Of a stretch of 44,381 nt of DNA, positions 32,999-40,666 are shown in pieces. This DNA is from a virus: IMG/VR virus record IMGVR_UViG_3300006802_000170, positions 1 through 44,381 of that record, one strand, 5' to 3'. The notes beneath the pieces are model-generated. The model was not told the DNA's origin, did not search any database, and worked only from the letters and a program-made list of their open reading frames with translations. The stretch's first letter is position 1; each line of letters opens with the position of its first letter. The position numbers and the translations under genes were made by a program.

Positions 32999-33582
32999 AC
33001 AGAATCTATAAATTGTTGATTTTCAAAATCTGACATCAGCTCATCAAGAGGTTTATCAGTAGTTCTATTTTGCATATCTTCACAGTAAGCTTCAAGAACA
33101 GAGTTTCCATCTTTACTGATAAAATAATCAGCGCATATCAAAAACTTAAAACCATCTTTCTTTCTTTCTGCTAAATATGCCTGTGTAGCATAATATATCT
33201 CTGATTTAGAATATTTAGTTCTATTAATGAAAGCTTTCATCTTCATCAAACAACCAGCTTTAGTACCTTTAACAGGTCTACCTCCACTTTTAATCCCTTC
33301 AGGAAATAAATTACGCCAATCATTAATCCATTCTTCTATATCTACAGCATGTTTAACATCTTTAAAAATTGCTTTAGCTTTAGGTCTAAGGTTAATTAAA
33401 TCTCCATTATTAAGCCACTTGATATAGCCTAAATGTTCTAATAAATCATAATTTACCTGAGACTCTATAATAGTAGGTATAGGTCTAATACCTTGTACCC
33501 TATAATATAGATAAATAAAAGAGGTTGGATCTAATTCAAGTTTTTGTAGTTGACTTATATCAACTATGTGTTTAATACTCAT
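32995..33582 (-). CDS. Winged-helix protein, possible helicase loader/replisome organiser, 195 aa
   Basis: The N-terminal part contains a winged-helix-like segment (VNYDLLEHLGYIKWLNNGDLI). A basic middle (GGRPVKGTKAG) and a helical C-terminal half with an acidic tail follow. This layout and the immediate coupling to the DnaB-like helicase (4-base overlap) resemble phage replisome organisers and helicase loaders, but there is no specific family match. Function is inference from context. Confidence 0.6.
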   Translation of the reverse strand: MSIKHIVDISQLQKLELDPTSFIYLYYRVQGIRPIPTIIESQVNYDLLEHLGYIKWLNNGDLINLRPKAKAIFKDVKHAVDIEEWINDWRNLFPEGIKSGGRPVKGTKAGCLMKMKAFINRTKYSKSEIYYATQAYLAERKKDGFKFLICADYFISKDGNSVLEAYCEDMQNRTTDKPLDELMSDFENQQFIDSV

Positions 33583-33814
33583 AATTAAATTCTATTTTTC
33601 GTGATTCTAACTCAAAATCAACATCAACTAAGTCATCTGAATAGAAGTTTTCTAAATCTTTTTCAAGACAAATTACTTTAAATTCTTTAGATATTGTTTG
33701 TGCTATTCTACTTAGAGATTGATTTTCAAAATCATCATATACAAAATTACACAATTCTATCATTAATTTCAAATCTTCTTTTGTTAATTTTACAACTTTT
33801 GTTGATACTGACAT
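33572..33814 (-). CDS. Acidic hypothetical protein, 80 aa
   Basis: Not recognised. A helical N-terminal half is followed by a strongly acidic C-terminus (YSDDLVDVDFELESRK). The stop overlaps the next gene by 11 bases. It is the first gene after the hairpin at 33844-33900. Confidence 0.6.
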   Translation of the reverse strand: MSVSTKVVKLTKEDLKLMIELCNFVYDDFENQSLSRIAQTISKEFKVICLEKDLENFYSDDLVDVDFELESRKIEFNYEY

Positions 33815-33843
33815 AAAATTTAATTTAAATTAATAATTGAGTT

Positions 33844-33900
33844 AATAAAACTACCAGAGTACGCATAATTAAAATAAAGAACGTCTCTTATACTCTGGTA
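33844..33900 (-). terminator. Hairpin terminator after the membrane-protein gene
   Basis: A 10-bp perfect stem TACCAGAGTA/TACTCTGGTA (33852-33861 with 33891-33900) encloses a 29-base loop, followed on the minus strand by GTTTTATTA. The loop is longer than in the other terminators here, so a regulatory leader is also possible. Confidence 0.55.
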
Positions 33901-33908
33901 ATCTAATG

Positions 33909-34127
33909 TTATTCATATGATTCTACACTTGGCTTATCGCCAAATATAGTCTTCAACTCTTCTCTTAATAAGTGTACTGTAAACAAGAAGAGTAAAAATG
34001 CTGTAAGTCCTATTAATCCACCCATTATATTTAAAACTATATAATCAGATGTTAATAGAAATCTTATAGCTACAAACGCAGTAAACAAGACCATTAACAG
34101 TCCTGAAAATTTTAAAAATAATTTCAT
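33909..34127 (-). CDS. Small membrane protein with two transmembrane helices, 72 aa
   Basis: Two hydrophobic helices are clear: residues about 5-25 and 31-52, with a short polar turn between and a charged tail (REELKTIFGDKPSVESYE). No family recognised. It lies directly after the DNA polymerase gene, so membrane tethering of replication or an unrelated superinfection function are both possible. Confidence 0.7.
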   Translation of the reverse strand: MKLFLKFSGLLMVLFTAFVAIRFLLTSDYIVLNIMGGLIGLTAFLLFLFTVHLLREELKTIFGDKPSVESYE

Positions 34128-34137
34128 GGTTTTTAAT

Positions 34138-35976
34138 TTAGAATAAACTTAATTGAGATTTATCAAAATTATGTATTAAGTTGTTAGCCTCATGTACATA
34201 ATAATCATAATCTATTTTATAATCTTCTGATTTGAAATAATCATTAAACAAAGTTACTGTAAAACCAGCAACAAGATTATTTAACTGATCACCTTTTTTC
34301 TTATATAAAACATCTCCTCTTTTAGATACATAATATCTATTAGTTTTTTGCATAACCTCTATACAATGTTTAGAATCTTCAATGTAATGTCTTTCAACTA
34401 TATATTGACCTCCAACCTTTTGAGATTTACAAAAGTCATAAATATCATCATGATTCTCTATAAACTCTCTAACAGGAGTACCTGATATAAAATGAGCCTT
34501 AACAGCTTTAGCTACAACAGGCATATTAAAACCTTTATCTAACTGAATATCTGTTACAAAACTACCTTTCTCTTTAACTTCACCATTAGGTTTAGTTATA
34601 AGATAATTATTAACGTCTCTAATAATACATTTAGAATATTCTGTATATTCTAGATCAATATTAACAAACTTTACAAAATCATTACAAACTTTATAAAACT
34701 CATCTTGTAGATCAACTGGAACTTTAAATGTAGCTCCATCTGTATTTGAATAGAAACATTCAATACCCATATTAGACAACTGTTCAATTAACATTAATAA
34801 TATTAACTGACCATTAACTGTTACAGCATACATAGACTTAGGAGAATACATATAACCTTTCTCAAAACCAAGCTTACCATAGCAAGAATTAATTACAATC
34901 TTTAAAGCATCTGCTTCAACTTTGTCTTTATTCTTCTTAGCTGCTAATCTTTGACTCGTTATAGTCTTAAGTATATCTATAAATATAGAGCCTAATTGAG
35001 GAGGATATATACCTAAATTAATCATTAAACTTGGGTAGAATGATCCAAAGTCTACATCTATTAACTTAATAGTATCTGTAGATTGATATATATCGGGCTT
35101 ATTATTAGAATGTAATCCTCCTTTAGCTATATCATGTTTACAAGAATCAATAATAACGCTAATGTTAAAATTCATATCACCTGATAATATATCAATAGTA
35201 GTATTCTTGATTTTATCTAATACAGCTTGCATAGAAGGCGTAGAATAGCTTATTTTATTCCAAACAATGTCTGAGAACTTAATAACTGTTTCAGTGTCTC
35301 TAAGGTCTTTAAAATCATTAAATGTTAAATTAGAGGCATCTGCATACATTTTAGTCATTAAAATATCAGCCATTTTACTTCTAGAAGCATTCATAAGATC
35401 TACATCATACTTTTTACCTACAGATTGTCTTAATTGTACTTCTTCTAGAGATACTTCAAATAATCTTTCAGTTATTAATACATCGTTTAAGTTGTATTCA
35501 AGTATATTGTAAATTTCATTACTACTTACTCTAGCATCATATGCTTTAGGTAAATCTTGTATCTTATGCCATTTTAAATTAACAGAACACTGTTTCAAAC
35601 CAACCATAAGCTTATCAAACCTATGTATCATCATCAAATCTAATGATTTATAAGGCTTTTTATAACTGTATAATTCCTTTATCTCTTTATTTAAGAAGAA
35701 TGACTCTCTATTTGAGATTATAAGTTTAGATAAGTTGAATAAATCCTCACATGTAACATCAGAAGTTAATATCTTATTTAATAATAAGTTATCATATTTA
35801 TCATTATTATAACCTATTAGGTATATATCAGATCTTATAAACTTCTTTAAGAAGTGTAAATCTGTAACTCTATCATCATGTATATAGAATACTTCTATCT
35901 CTTTAGTATCAACATCTTTAAAAGTAGCACTAAAAAAGTTAGGAAATACCTCTAAGTCGTATATAAACTTACGCAT
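34138..35976 (-). CDS. Family B DNA polymerase with 3'-5' exonuclease, 612 aa
   Basis: The N-terminal exonuclease shows D7-x-E9 (YDLEVF), GYNNDKYD and YNLNDVLITERL. Polymerase motif A is DVDFGSFYPSL, motif B KIVINSCYGKLG and motif C SNTDGAT. There is no terminal-protein-type signature that I can recognise. At 612 residues it is compact. The last residues are QLSLF, a consensus bacterial sliding-clamp-binding peptide, so the enzyme probably uses the host beta clamp, since no clamp gene is seen here. The 42-aa gene upstream overlaps its start by 8 bases. Confidence 0.93.
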   Translation of the reverse strand: MRKFIYDLEVFPNFFSATFKDVDTKEIEVFYIHDDRVTDLHFLKKFIRSDIYLIGYNNDKYDNLLLNKILTSDVTCEDLFNLSKLIISNRESFFLNKEIKELYSYKKPYKSLDLMMIHRFDKLMVGLKQCSVNLKWHKIQDLPKAYDARVSSNEIYNILEYNLNDVLITERLFEVSLEEVQLRQSVGKKYDVDLMNASRSKMADILMTKMYADASNLTFNDFKDLRDTETVIKFSDIVWNKISYSTPSMQAVLDKIKNTTIDILSGDMNFNISVIIDSCKHDIAKGGLHSNNKPDIYQSTDTIKLIDVDFGSFYPSLMINLGIYPPQLGSIFIDILKTITSQRLAAKKNKDKVEADALKIVINSCYGKLGFEKGYMYSPKSMYAVTVNGQLILLMLIEQLSNMGIECFYSNTDGATFKVPVDLQDEFYKVCNDFVKFVNIDLEYTEYSKCIIRDVNNYLITKPNGEVKEKGSFVTDIQLDKGFNMPVVAKAVKAHFISGTPVREFIENHDDIYDFCKSQKVGGQYIVERHYIEDSKHCIEVMQKTNRYYVSKRGDVLYKKKGDQLNNLVAGFTVTLFNDYFKSEDYKIDYDYYVHEANNLIHNFDKSQLSLF

Positions 35977-36097
35977 TATTTATCAATTTATTATCTATTA
36001 ACCACTGTCTACACTCTTCTTTAGATAGTGTTAATAACCAATCTTTAGTCTTTTGTAAAGATTTAAGCGCATCTAATGTCCTAGCATCTAGATACAT
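35969..36097 (-). CDS. Small hypothetical protein, 42 aa, overlapping the polymerase start
   Basis: Open frame from ATG (36097) to TAA, overlapping the DNA polymerase start by 8 bases. It is helical and charged with two Trp and one Cys; no family. It fills the gap between the Cys-rich 79-aa gene and the polymerase gene and would couple their translation. Confidence 0.5.
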   Translation of the reverse strand: MYLDARTLDALKSLQKTKDWLLTLSKEECRQWLIDNKLINNA

Positions 36098-36110
36098 GTA
36101 GTTAATAGCA

Positions 36111-36350
36111 TCATTTTTTAACTTCTTCATCTGTTTTATATAATATAAAATTAGAAGGTAATTTGTTTTTCAAATATTCCATAAAGTAATCACAATAAAC
36201 TATTGGATCTCCTTTACCTGTCATACCATGAGCTTTCATAGGTATTTCTTTAAAATAAGATTGTCTATATTCATTAATAGGTGCTTTAAACCTATAACAA
36301 TACTCTTTAGCAGGACAATCACCACCTTTGCACATTGAGATATCAGCCAT
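36111..36350 (-). CDS. Small Cys-rich, probable metal-binding protein, 79 aa
   Basis: The N-terminus has CKGGDCPAKEYC and a fourth cysteine at YCDYF about 35 residues on, a Cys4 arrangement likely to bind zinc or an Fe-S cluster. Short proteins with the pattern Cys-x-G-x-x-CP-x4-CYR occur in many phages as uncharacterised families. It precedes the polymerase genes and follows a terminator. Confidence 0.65.
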   Translation of the reverse strand: MADISMCKGGDCPAKEYCYRFKAPINEYRQSYFKEIPMKAHGMTGKGDPIVYCDYFMEYLKNKLPSNFILYKTDEEVKK

Positions 36351-36366
36351 TTTTAAATAGGTTTAA

Positions 36367-36404
36367 ATAAAAAGCAGGTATAAGTTATACACCTATACCT
36401 GCTT
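36367..36404 (-). terminator. Rho-independent terminator after the 92-aa coiled-coil gene
   Basis: An 11-bp stem AAGCAGGTATA/TATACCTGCTT (36372-36382 with 36394-36404) is followed on the minus strand by TTTTTATTT. Confidence 0.8.
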
Positions 36405-36416
36405 AATATATAGTTA

Positions 36417-36695
36417 TTAGAATCTCTCTTCTCTCAAAGCTGCAATATCAGCAACATTTTGAGTTAATAGAGCTACTGAACGACGTTGAGCGATAATCTC
36501 AGCTGCGCTAGTACCTACAGATGACTCTAAATACTCTAAACGCTCTTGAGCATCAGATAATGCATTTTCAGCATTCATAGCTTCAGTTTGATAAGAAATA
36601 ATATCTTTCTTAATTTGTCTGTCTAATCCAGCAGCTGCTTTTTCTTTATCAGTTGCATTCAATTTAGCTAAAGCTACTTCTTTTAATTTTCCCAT
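36417..36695 (-). CDS. Small coiled-coil protein, monocistronic, 92 aa
   Basis: Ala-, Glu- and Gln-rich with heptad-like spacing over most of its length; helical throughout and with no Cys or Trp. No family recognised. It has its own promoter (36766-36796) and terminator (36367-36404), which is rare in this compact genome and suggests high or separately timed expression. Codon use here is slightly richer in G/C (for example cgctct, gctgcg) than in its neighbours. Confidence 0.7.
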   Translation of the reverse strand: MGKLKEVALAKLNATDKEKAAAGLDRQIKKDIISYQTEAMNAENALSDAQERLEYLESSVGTSAAEIIAQRRSVALLTQNVADIAALREERF

Positions 36696-36765
36696 GATCT
36701 TAATTTTTAAAATTTAATAATAATTATTATTGTTGATTATTGAATTGCATCAACATTGCAATTTA

Positions 36766-36796
36766 CAAATATACATTGTATTGAGCAATAATACAA
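36766..36796 (-). promoter_or_regulatory. Bacteroidota-type promoter for the 92-aa gene
   Basis: On the minus strand TTG (36794-36796) is followed, after exactly 20 bases, by TATATTTG (36766-36773), matching the Bacteroidota -33/-7 consensus TTTG-N19-21-TAnnTTTG. Transcription would start near 36758, giving a leader of about 60 bases. Confidence 0.7.
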
Positions 36797-36807
36797 TATA
36801 CTTTGTA

Positions 36808-37086
36808 TTAAAACATTTTCATAGCAAAGATATTCTCTAAGCTAAACTCTGATAAAGAGCTTGGTGAATTAGATGGTTTACTAACATACACAGGAGCTTC
36901 TGTAGCTACAGGTGTTTCTTTGAAAGTAAAATCATTAGCATCAACCCAGTCTTCATCTCCTACACAATCACTAAACTCATGGTCTAGTACTTCAATTGAG
37001 ATATCATTACCATCAACTGCTATTACTTCAGCAGATAGTATCAATTCTCCATCAGTGACAATGTCACCTACTTTAAATTTACTCAT
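36808..37086 (-). CDS. Small beta-barrel-like (KOW/SH3-like) protein, 92 aa
   Basis: The first 55 residues alternate hydrophobic and polar residues with Gly turns (KFKVGDIVTDGELI, then VIAVDGNDISIEVLD), as in KOW/SH3-like barrels. The tail is Ser/Pro-rich and disordered. No specific function. It overlaps the gene upstream by 8 bases. Confidence 0.6.
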   Translation of the reverse strand: MSKFKVGDIVTDGELILSAEVIAVDGNDISIEVLDHEFSDCVGDEDWVDANDFTFKETPVATEAPVYVSKPSNSPSSLSEFSLENIFAMKMF

Positions 37087-37348
37087 AATTTACACTTTTT
37101 ACTTTATATTCAACATACTCCTCTTCTTCCTTATCTAAAGAATCCTCTTTAATAAGATTTTTAACTTTGTCTGAAATACCCATTAAATCTAATACTCTGT
37201 CTTTATTTAGACACTCTGTACATTCATTAATGAACTTTAATGCTTTAAATTGACAAGTAAACTTACGTTTCTCTGTATCAATTAAAGAATTATAACTAGC
37301 TGTATGATCACCGTATGAGTCACAAGCATATTCTACTATTATTTCCAT
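37079..37348 (-). CDS. Hypothetical protein with four cysteines, 89 aa
   Basis: The start is taken at ATG 37348, just after the upstream stop, not at the GTG nine bases earlier. The N-terminal half is beta-like with Cys residues (CDSYGD, FTCQF, ECTEC); the C-terminal half is helical and acidic. Possible metal binding; no family recognised. Confidence 0.55.
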   Translation of the reverse strand: MEIIVEYACDSYGDHTASYNSLIDTEKRKFTCQFKALKFINECTECLNKDRVLDLMGISDKVKNLIKEDSLDKEEEEYVEYKVKSVNYE

Positions 37349-37349
37349 A

Positions 37350-37586
37350 TTAATCACGTTTGATAGATTCTGTTAACCAATTTAATTTTGTATTAAAAGT
37401 ATCCACTACCTGTGCCTTAGCATAAGTAGTGGTACTCTTTTTTAATAAATCTATGTATCTTTCAGATAAAGATTCAACTAAATTAGCTCCACGTAAGAAT
37501 TTAATATAATCTACAGTTGTATCATCTATTAAATTATAAATAGTAGTACTACATGTTGTAATAATCTTATCTGAATATTCACACAT
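37350..37586 (-). CDS. Hypothetical protein, 78 aa
   Basis: Not recognised; helical, with Ser/Thr-rich stretches and two N-terminal-half cysteines. It begins two bases after the upstream stop and ends one base before the next ATG, so it is firmly in the operon. Confidence 0.6.
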   Translation of the reverse strand: MCEYSDKIITTCSTTIYNLIDDTTVDYIKFLRGANLVESLSERYIDLLKKSTTTYAKAQVVDTFNTKLNWLTESIKRD

Positions 37587-37588
37587 AG

Positions 37589-37933
37589 TTATAATATTAG
37601 TTTACCTGGTTCAGATATGTTTAATCTAGTTTTAGGATTAAACCCAGCATCTCTTATAAGTTGCTTATGTTTATTTTTAAAAGCTTTAACATACTTCTTA
37701 TCAAGTTCAGACTTTCTAAACTCTTCATGATTAATATCAACTAAAGAAGGCCAAAGATTTTCTCTATACATGATATCATGTAAAGCATCTTTAGTGTTTT
37801 CTCTAATTTCATTAATAGGTCTATTTTCATTGATTCTAAAGGGTACAAACTTACCTTTACCATCAAATTTACCATTTAATAATGAATCTACAAATGCGTT
37901 TCCATCATTAAAATTGTTCTTCTTTTTACTCAT
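37589..37933 (-). CDS. Basic hypothetical protein, 114 aa
   Basis: Not recognised. Lys- and Asn-rich start (MSKKKNNFNDG), a central helix and a basic C-terminal part (KKYVKAFKNKHKQLIRDAGF). Nucleic-acid binding is possible from charge alone. It begins one base after the stop of the AAA+ gene. Confidence 0.6.
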   Translation of the reverse strand: MSKKKNNFNDGNAFVDSLLNGKFDGKGKFVPFRINENRPINEIRENTKDALHDIMYRENLWPSLVDINHEEFRKSELDKKYVKAFKNKHKQLIRDAGFNPKTRLNISEPGKLIL

Positions 37934-37934
37934 T

Positions 37935-38807
37935 TTATGCAGGTTGTTTAGATGATAATACTATTTTAATAGCTTCGTCAATAGACTTCTTATGAATTAC
38001 ATGCATAACACACACTGATTTAATCTCATCAATAGTTATAGATGCTTCACCTAATGCATATTTCAATTTAGCTTTGTTAATTCTAAACTCATCAGATACA
38101 TTTTGAGGTATAATACCGTCTACAATATTGTTAATTACTTCAACAGGTGCATGAGATAATTCAACCACTAATTCAAACCTAGAAGGTCTTTCTTTAATTG
38201 TCTTAGGTATTCTATTCAAGTGGTTAGTAGTTGCCATAAAGCACATATTACCTTCACTCATAGGACTATCTAAGAATGTTAATATATCAGAAGTACAATC
38301 TGATTCATCTGGATAGTCATCATCATAATCCATAAGTCTATCAAACTCTTCACAAATGAAAATTAGAGGTGTTTCAGGTGGTCTATTATACATTTGAATA
38401 AAATAGTTTGCACTATGTATATCCTCTACATATAATACAATAGCTCCACGCTGTTCTACAACATCTGTGGCTATCATATTAAGTAATACAGACTTACCTG
38501 TTCCTGGAGGTCCGTATAATAAGCAATTAGACTTATGTTTAATAGACATTCTTTTATACAAGTCTACAGTAGCTTCTGAAAAGAAGTTATTTAAATGATC
38601 TTGTACTTCTTTATATACACCACTGTCAACTTTAATATATGGATTTTTATTTACTTTGTGAAACTCCATGTCAATAATATGGCCCATACCTTTAATAGGT
38701 ATTGCTCTATACACACCTGCAGGTAAGCACTTAGAGATTATTGATTTTTCTGTAATGTTTGTACTAAAATATTTAGTACTGTCGTCTGTTGCTATATTTC
38801 TATACAT
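37935..38807 (-). CDS. AAA+ ATPase, 290 aa
   Basis: A single AAA+ module: Walker A GPPGTGKS (99-106), Walker B LIFICEEFD (148-156), sensor 1 ATTNH and a likely arginine finger in PSRFE. The first 90 residues are a small N-terminal domain with no recognised fold. It resembles BCS1/FtsH-like classical AAA cores more than clamp loaders. Substrate unknown; phage AAA+ proteins of this kind act in remodelling of replication or host complexes. Preceded by a short A/T gap after the 101-aa basic protein gene. Confidence 0.85.
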   Translation of the reverse strand: MYRNIATDDSTKYFSTNITEKSIISKCLPAGVYRAIPIKGMGHIIDMEFHKVNKNPYIKVDSGVYKEVQDHLNNFFSEATVDLYKRMSIKHKSNCLLYGPPGTGKSVLLNMIATDVVEQRGAIVLYVEDIHSANYFIQMYNRPPETPLIFICEEFDRLMDYDDDYPDESDCTSDILTFLDSPMSEGNMCFMATTNHLNRIPKTIKERPSRFELVVELSHAPVEVINNIVDGIIPQNVSDEFRINKAKLKYALGEASITIDEIKSVCVMHVIHKKSIDEAIKIVLSSKQPA

Positions 38808-38825
38808 TTTTAATAATTTAAGAGA

Positions 38826-39131
38826 TTATAATACTTTTGTTTCTTCTGTATATGTTTTAATTTTAAATACATTGATGTCAGTAGCTTCTGTACCTTCATA
38901 ATTAAAGCCTAATTCAAGGCTAAACTCTGAATTTTTATCTGATATTGATATCCAACTACCTGATTTGTCATCAAACTCATCAACAGTATACTTCTTAGTA
39001 TCCTCTGAATCATTTTTAACAAGTTGTTGTAGTATTAAGTCTCTTAAACTTACTTTAGGAGTGATTACTTTCTTGCTTCCAGCAAGCTTAGTAACCTTAG
39101 CCTTACCTACAGGCTTCTTTTTGGTTTTCAT
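38826..39131 (-). CDS. Hypothetical protein with basic N-terminus, 101 aa
   Basis: The first 28 residues are Lys-rich with Val/Ala/Thr (like the H1-like tail at 16693-16956), followed by a helix and a beta-rich acidic C-terminal half. It may bind DNA by its N-terminus. It overlaps the upstream stop by one base (TAATG). Confidence 0.6.
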   Translation of the reverse strand: MKTKKKPVGKAKVTKLAGSKKVITPKVSLRDLILQQLVKNDSEDTKKYTVDEFDDKSGSWISISDKNSEFSLELGFNYEGTEATDINVFKIKTYTEETKVL

Positions 39132-39493
39132 TATTTTAATGTAGATACAATGTATTCTAAGATAGAAGTTAATCTATCGTTATAAGTTTTTTCAGATATA
39201 GATACTAAAGCTGATAAATCTAATTCCCATTCAGGTAAGTTAACTCTAATTGAAGATTCTCCAGTTAGTACTATAACTTTAAGTTGTTTATCTTCTTTAA
39301 CTACCTTATAATAGTCGTTAGAATCAGTATCTTTAAGGTACATACCTTGTTTAACTAAATCTTTAATAGCTTTAGCTTCAAGCTTATGTTTGTCTTCATA
39401 CAGTTTATGTACTTGATTGTTAATATCTTTAAACTGTTTATCGTAATTAGCTTTATAAAGCTGTTTAATGTTTGGTTTACTTTCTTTTTTCAT
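39131..39493 (-). CDS. Hypothetical protein, coiled-coil N-terminus, 120 aa
   Basis: Lys-rich helical N-terminal half (about 1-45), then a beta-rich stretch (YLKDTDSNDYYKVV, KVIVLTGESSIRV) and a C-terminal helix. No family recognised. One base separates it from the upstream gene. Confidence 0.6.
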   Translation of the reverse strand: MKKESKPNIKQLYKANYDKQFKDINNQVHKLYEDKHKLEAKAIKDLVKQGMYLKDTDSNDYYKVVKEDKQLKVIVLTGESSIRVNLPEWELDLSALVSISEKTYNDRLTSILEYIVSTLK

Positions 39494-39494
39494 A

Positions 39495-39701
39495 TTATTC
39501 TTTAATTAATGTTAATATTTGTTCATTTGTTAATTCATCATACTTAGGAAAATCATCTCCTAACAGGTAATGACTTCTACCTAAATTGTAAGCTTTTAAA
39601 GCTAAACCTGTATAACCATCTATTTCAGCTGAGTTTTTAAAGTTTAAACCTTCATCTTCCCAACCTTCTAAATAGATTTCTAATAATTCACTATCTTTCA
39701 T
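39495..39701 (-). CDS. Hypothetical protein, 68 aa
   Basis: Small, acidic and helical, with a WEDEGL...YNLGRSHYLLGDDFP pattern of the kind seen in small phage helical proteins. No function known. It starts downstream of the long inverted repeat at 39717-39824. Confidence 0.55.
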   Translation of the reverse strand: MKDSELLEIYLEGWEDEGLNFKNSAEIDGYTGLALKAYNLGRSHYLLGDDFPKYDELTNEQILTLIKE

Positions 39702-39716
39702 ATTTATTTGTTATTA

Positions 39717-39824
39717 ATAATACTCTGTTACCTGTTATAGCAGATTAAATCACACATTCTATTGAATATTTGTAATATTCACGCCACAATTCTATAATAA
39801 TTGCTTTGAGAATCAGAGTATTAT
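39717..39824 (-). promoter_or_regulatory. 11-bp inverted repeat enclosing a structured leader
   Basis: ATAATACTCTG (39717-39727) pairs perfectly with CAGAGTATTAT (39814-39824). Inside lie smaller hairpins such as GAATATT/AATATTC. The outer stem includes the stop codon of the 61-aa gene, and the element ends about 15 bases before the next gene. No T-run follows, so it looks like a structured intergenic RNA rather than a plain terminator. Confidence 0.45.
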
Positions 39825-40006
39825 AATGTTTCTTTGTATTCTAATTTAGGTTTAGTTATTTGTTCTATTATACCTTGTCTTACTCTAGTAATACCGTTAA
39901 TTCTATCTATTTGATTATTAGTAAAAGTTAAATAATTTAGTAATTCTTGGTTATATCTTAATATATATTCTAAATTAGAATAAGGGTGCAAAACAATAGA
40001 ACTCAT
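39821..40006 (-). CDS. Hypothetical protein ending in the YKETL motif, 61 aa
   Basis: The start is taken at ATG 40006, which overlaps the stop of the DUF551-like gene as ATGA, not at the TTG 18 bases earlier. Helical, with many Asn and Ile. The last residues, KLEYKETL, recur at the ends of the genes at 43567-43821 and 44079-44378. No family recognised. Confidence 0.6.
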   Translation of the reverse strand: MSSIVLHPYSNLEYILRYNQELLNYLTFTNNQIDRINGITRVRQGIIEQITKPKLEYKETL

Positions 40007-40170
40007 ATATCTTCTTTTAACCAATGAGTGACAACTTGATTTCTAACATCAAATGATTTACCATTAAAAAACGCTTCTAATTTTAGAATGTTATTAAACG
40101 CAGTTGTTGTTTTTATTACATATTTACCTTCTTTATCAGGTAATTTATTACTTACTTCTATCCAAGTCAT
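40003..40170 (-). CDS. DUF551-like small protein, 55 aa
   Basis: Opens TWIEVSNKLPDKEGKYVIK and closes VVTHWLKED, matching the DUF551 pattern (W-I-x-V-x-x-x-L-P near the start, then V-T-H-W near the end) common in phages. Function of the family is unknown. It overlaps both neighbours by 4 bases. Confidence 0.7.
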   Translation of the reverse strand: MTWIEVSNKLPDKEGKYVIKTTTAFNNILKLEAFFNGKSFDVRNQVVTHWLKEDI

Positions 40171-40337
40171 AATTCTTTGATTTTAGAGTACTTTATACCT
40201 TCTTTAAGGTCTAATACTTCACCAGTAGTAAAACCATCTAGAATCGCTTCTAAATAGGCTCTATTTGGTCTATTGAGGTCTTCTTGTAATAGTTGATGAG
40301 CATATTTAGCTGTATCAAACATAATTATTTCTATCAT
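40167..40337 (-). CDS. Hypothetical protein, 56 aa
   Basis: The start is set at ATG 40337; the in-frame GTG 30 bases upstream lies inside the terminator stem and is unlikely. A helical N-terminal part is followed by YLEAILDGFTTGEVLDLKEG. No family recognised. Confidence 0.55.
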   Translation of the reverse strand: MIEIIMFDTAKYAHQLLQEDLNRPNRAYLEAILDGFTTGEVLDLKEGIKYSKIKEL

Positions 40338-40357
40338 ATTGTTAAATTTAGTTAAAT

Positions 40358-40427
40358 ATAAAGCCACAGCTTACTGATAAATAGACCTTTTAAAGCGTAT
40401 ACAGTTGCACTGTGGCTTCTCCCCTCT
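40358..40427 (-). terminator. Hairpin terminator or leader, 9-bp stem
   Basis: AAGCCACAG pairs with CTGTGGCTT around a loop of about 40 bases; the minus strand continues TTTATATTT. The long loop is like that of the hairpin at 33844-33900. Coordinates are approximate at the ends. Confidence 0.5.
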
Positions 40428-40442
40428 CTACTTGGTTGTTTT

Positions 40443-40646
40443 TTAGTCAACTATAGTTATGTTTAGTTTAACTAGTTCTATATCAGATACATCTAATACA
40501 ATATCATAGTAATTCTTAAAATAGCTTACTAATTGAGGTAATGTTGCTTCATCGTTAACTAATCTAGGTATAGCCCCTGTATGGATATCACCGTCAATTA
40601 TAGTTATATATTCTTTAGTAGATATTTTTCTTAGTGTTTTTGCCAT
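40443..40646 (-). CDS. Hypothetical protein, 67 aa
   Basis: Not recognised. A mixed beta/alpha pattern (EYITIIDGDIHTGAIPRLV, then a helix and DIELVKLNITIVD). It stands between the radical SAM gene and the hairpin at 40358-40427. Confidence 0.55.
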   Translation of the reverse strand: MAKTLRKISTKEYITIIDGDIHTGAIPRLVNDEATLPQLVSYFKNYYDIVLDVSDIELVKLNITIVD

Positions 40647-40666
40647 TTTATTTAAATTTTTAATTT

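Noticed and set aside
40004-40024. TTG start for the 61-aa gene
   Set aside because: An ATG overlapping the previous stop (ATGA) lies 18 bases downstream and fits the coupling used throughout the operon.
40338-40367. GTG start for the 56-aa gene
   Set aside because: The GTG is part of a hairpin stem; ATG 40337 is more plausible.
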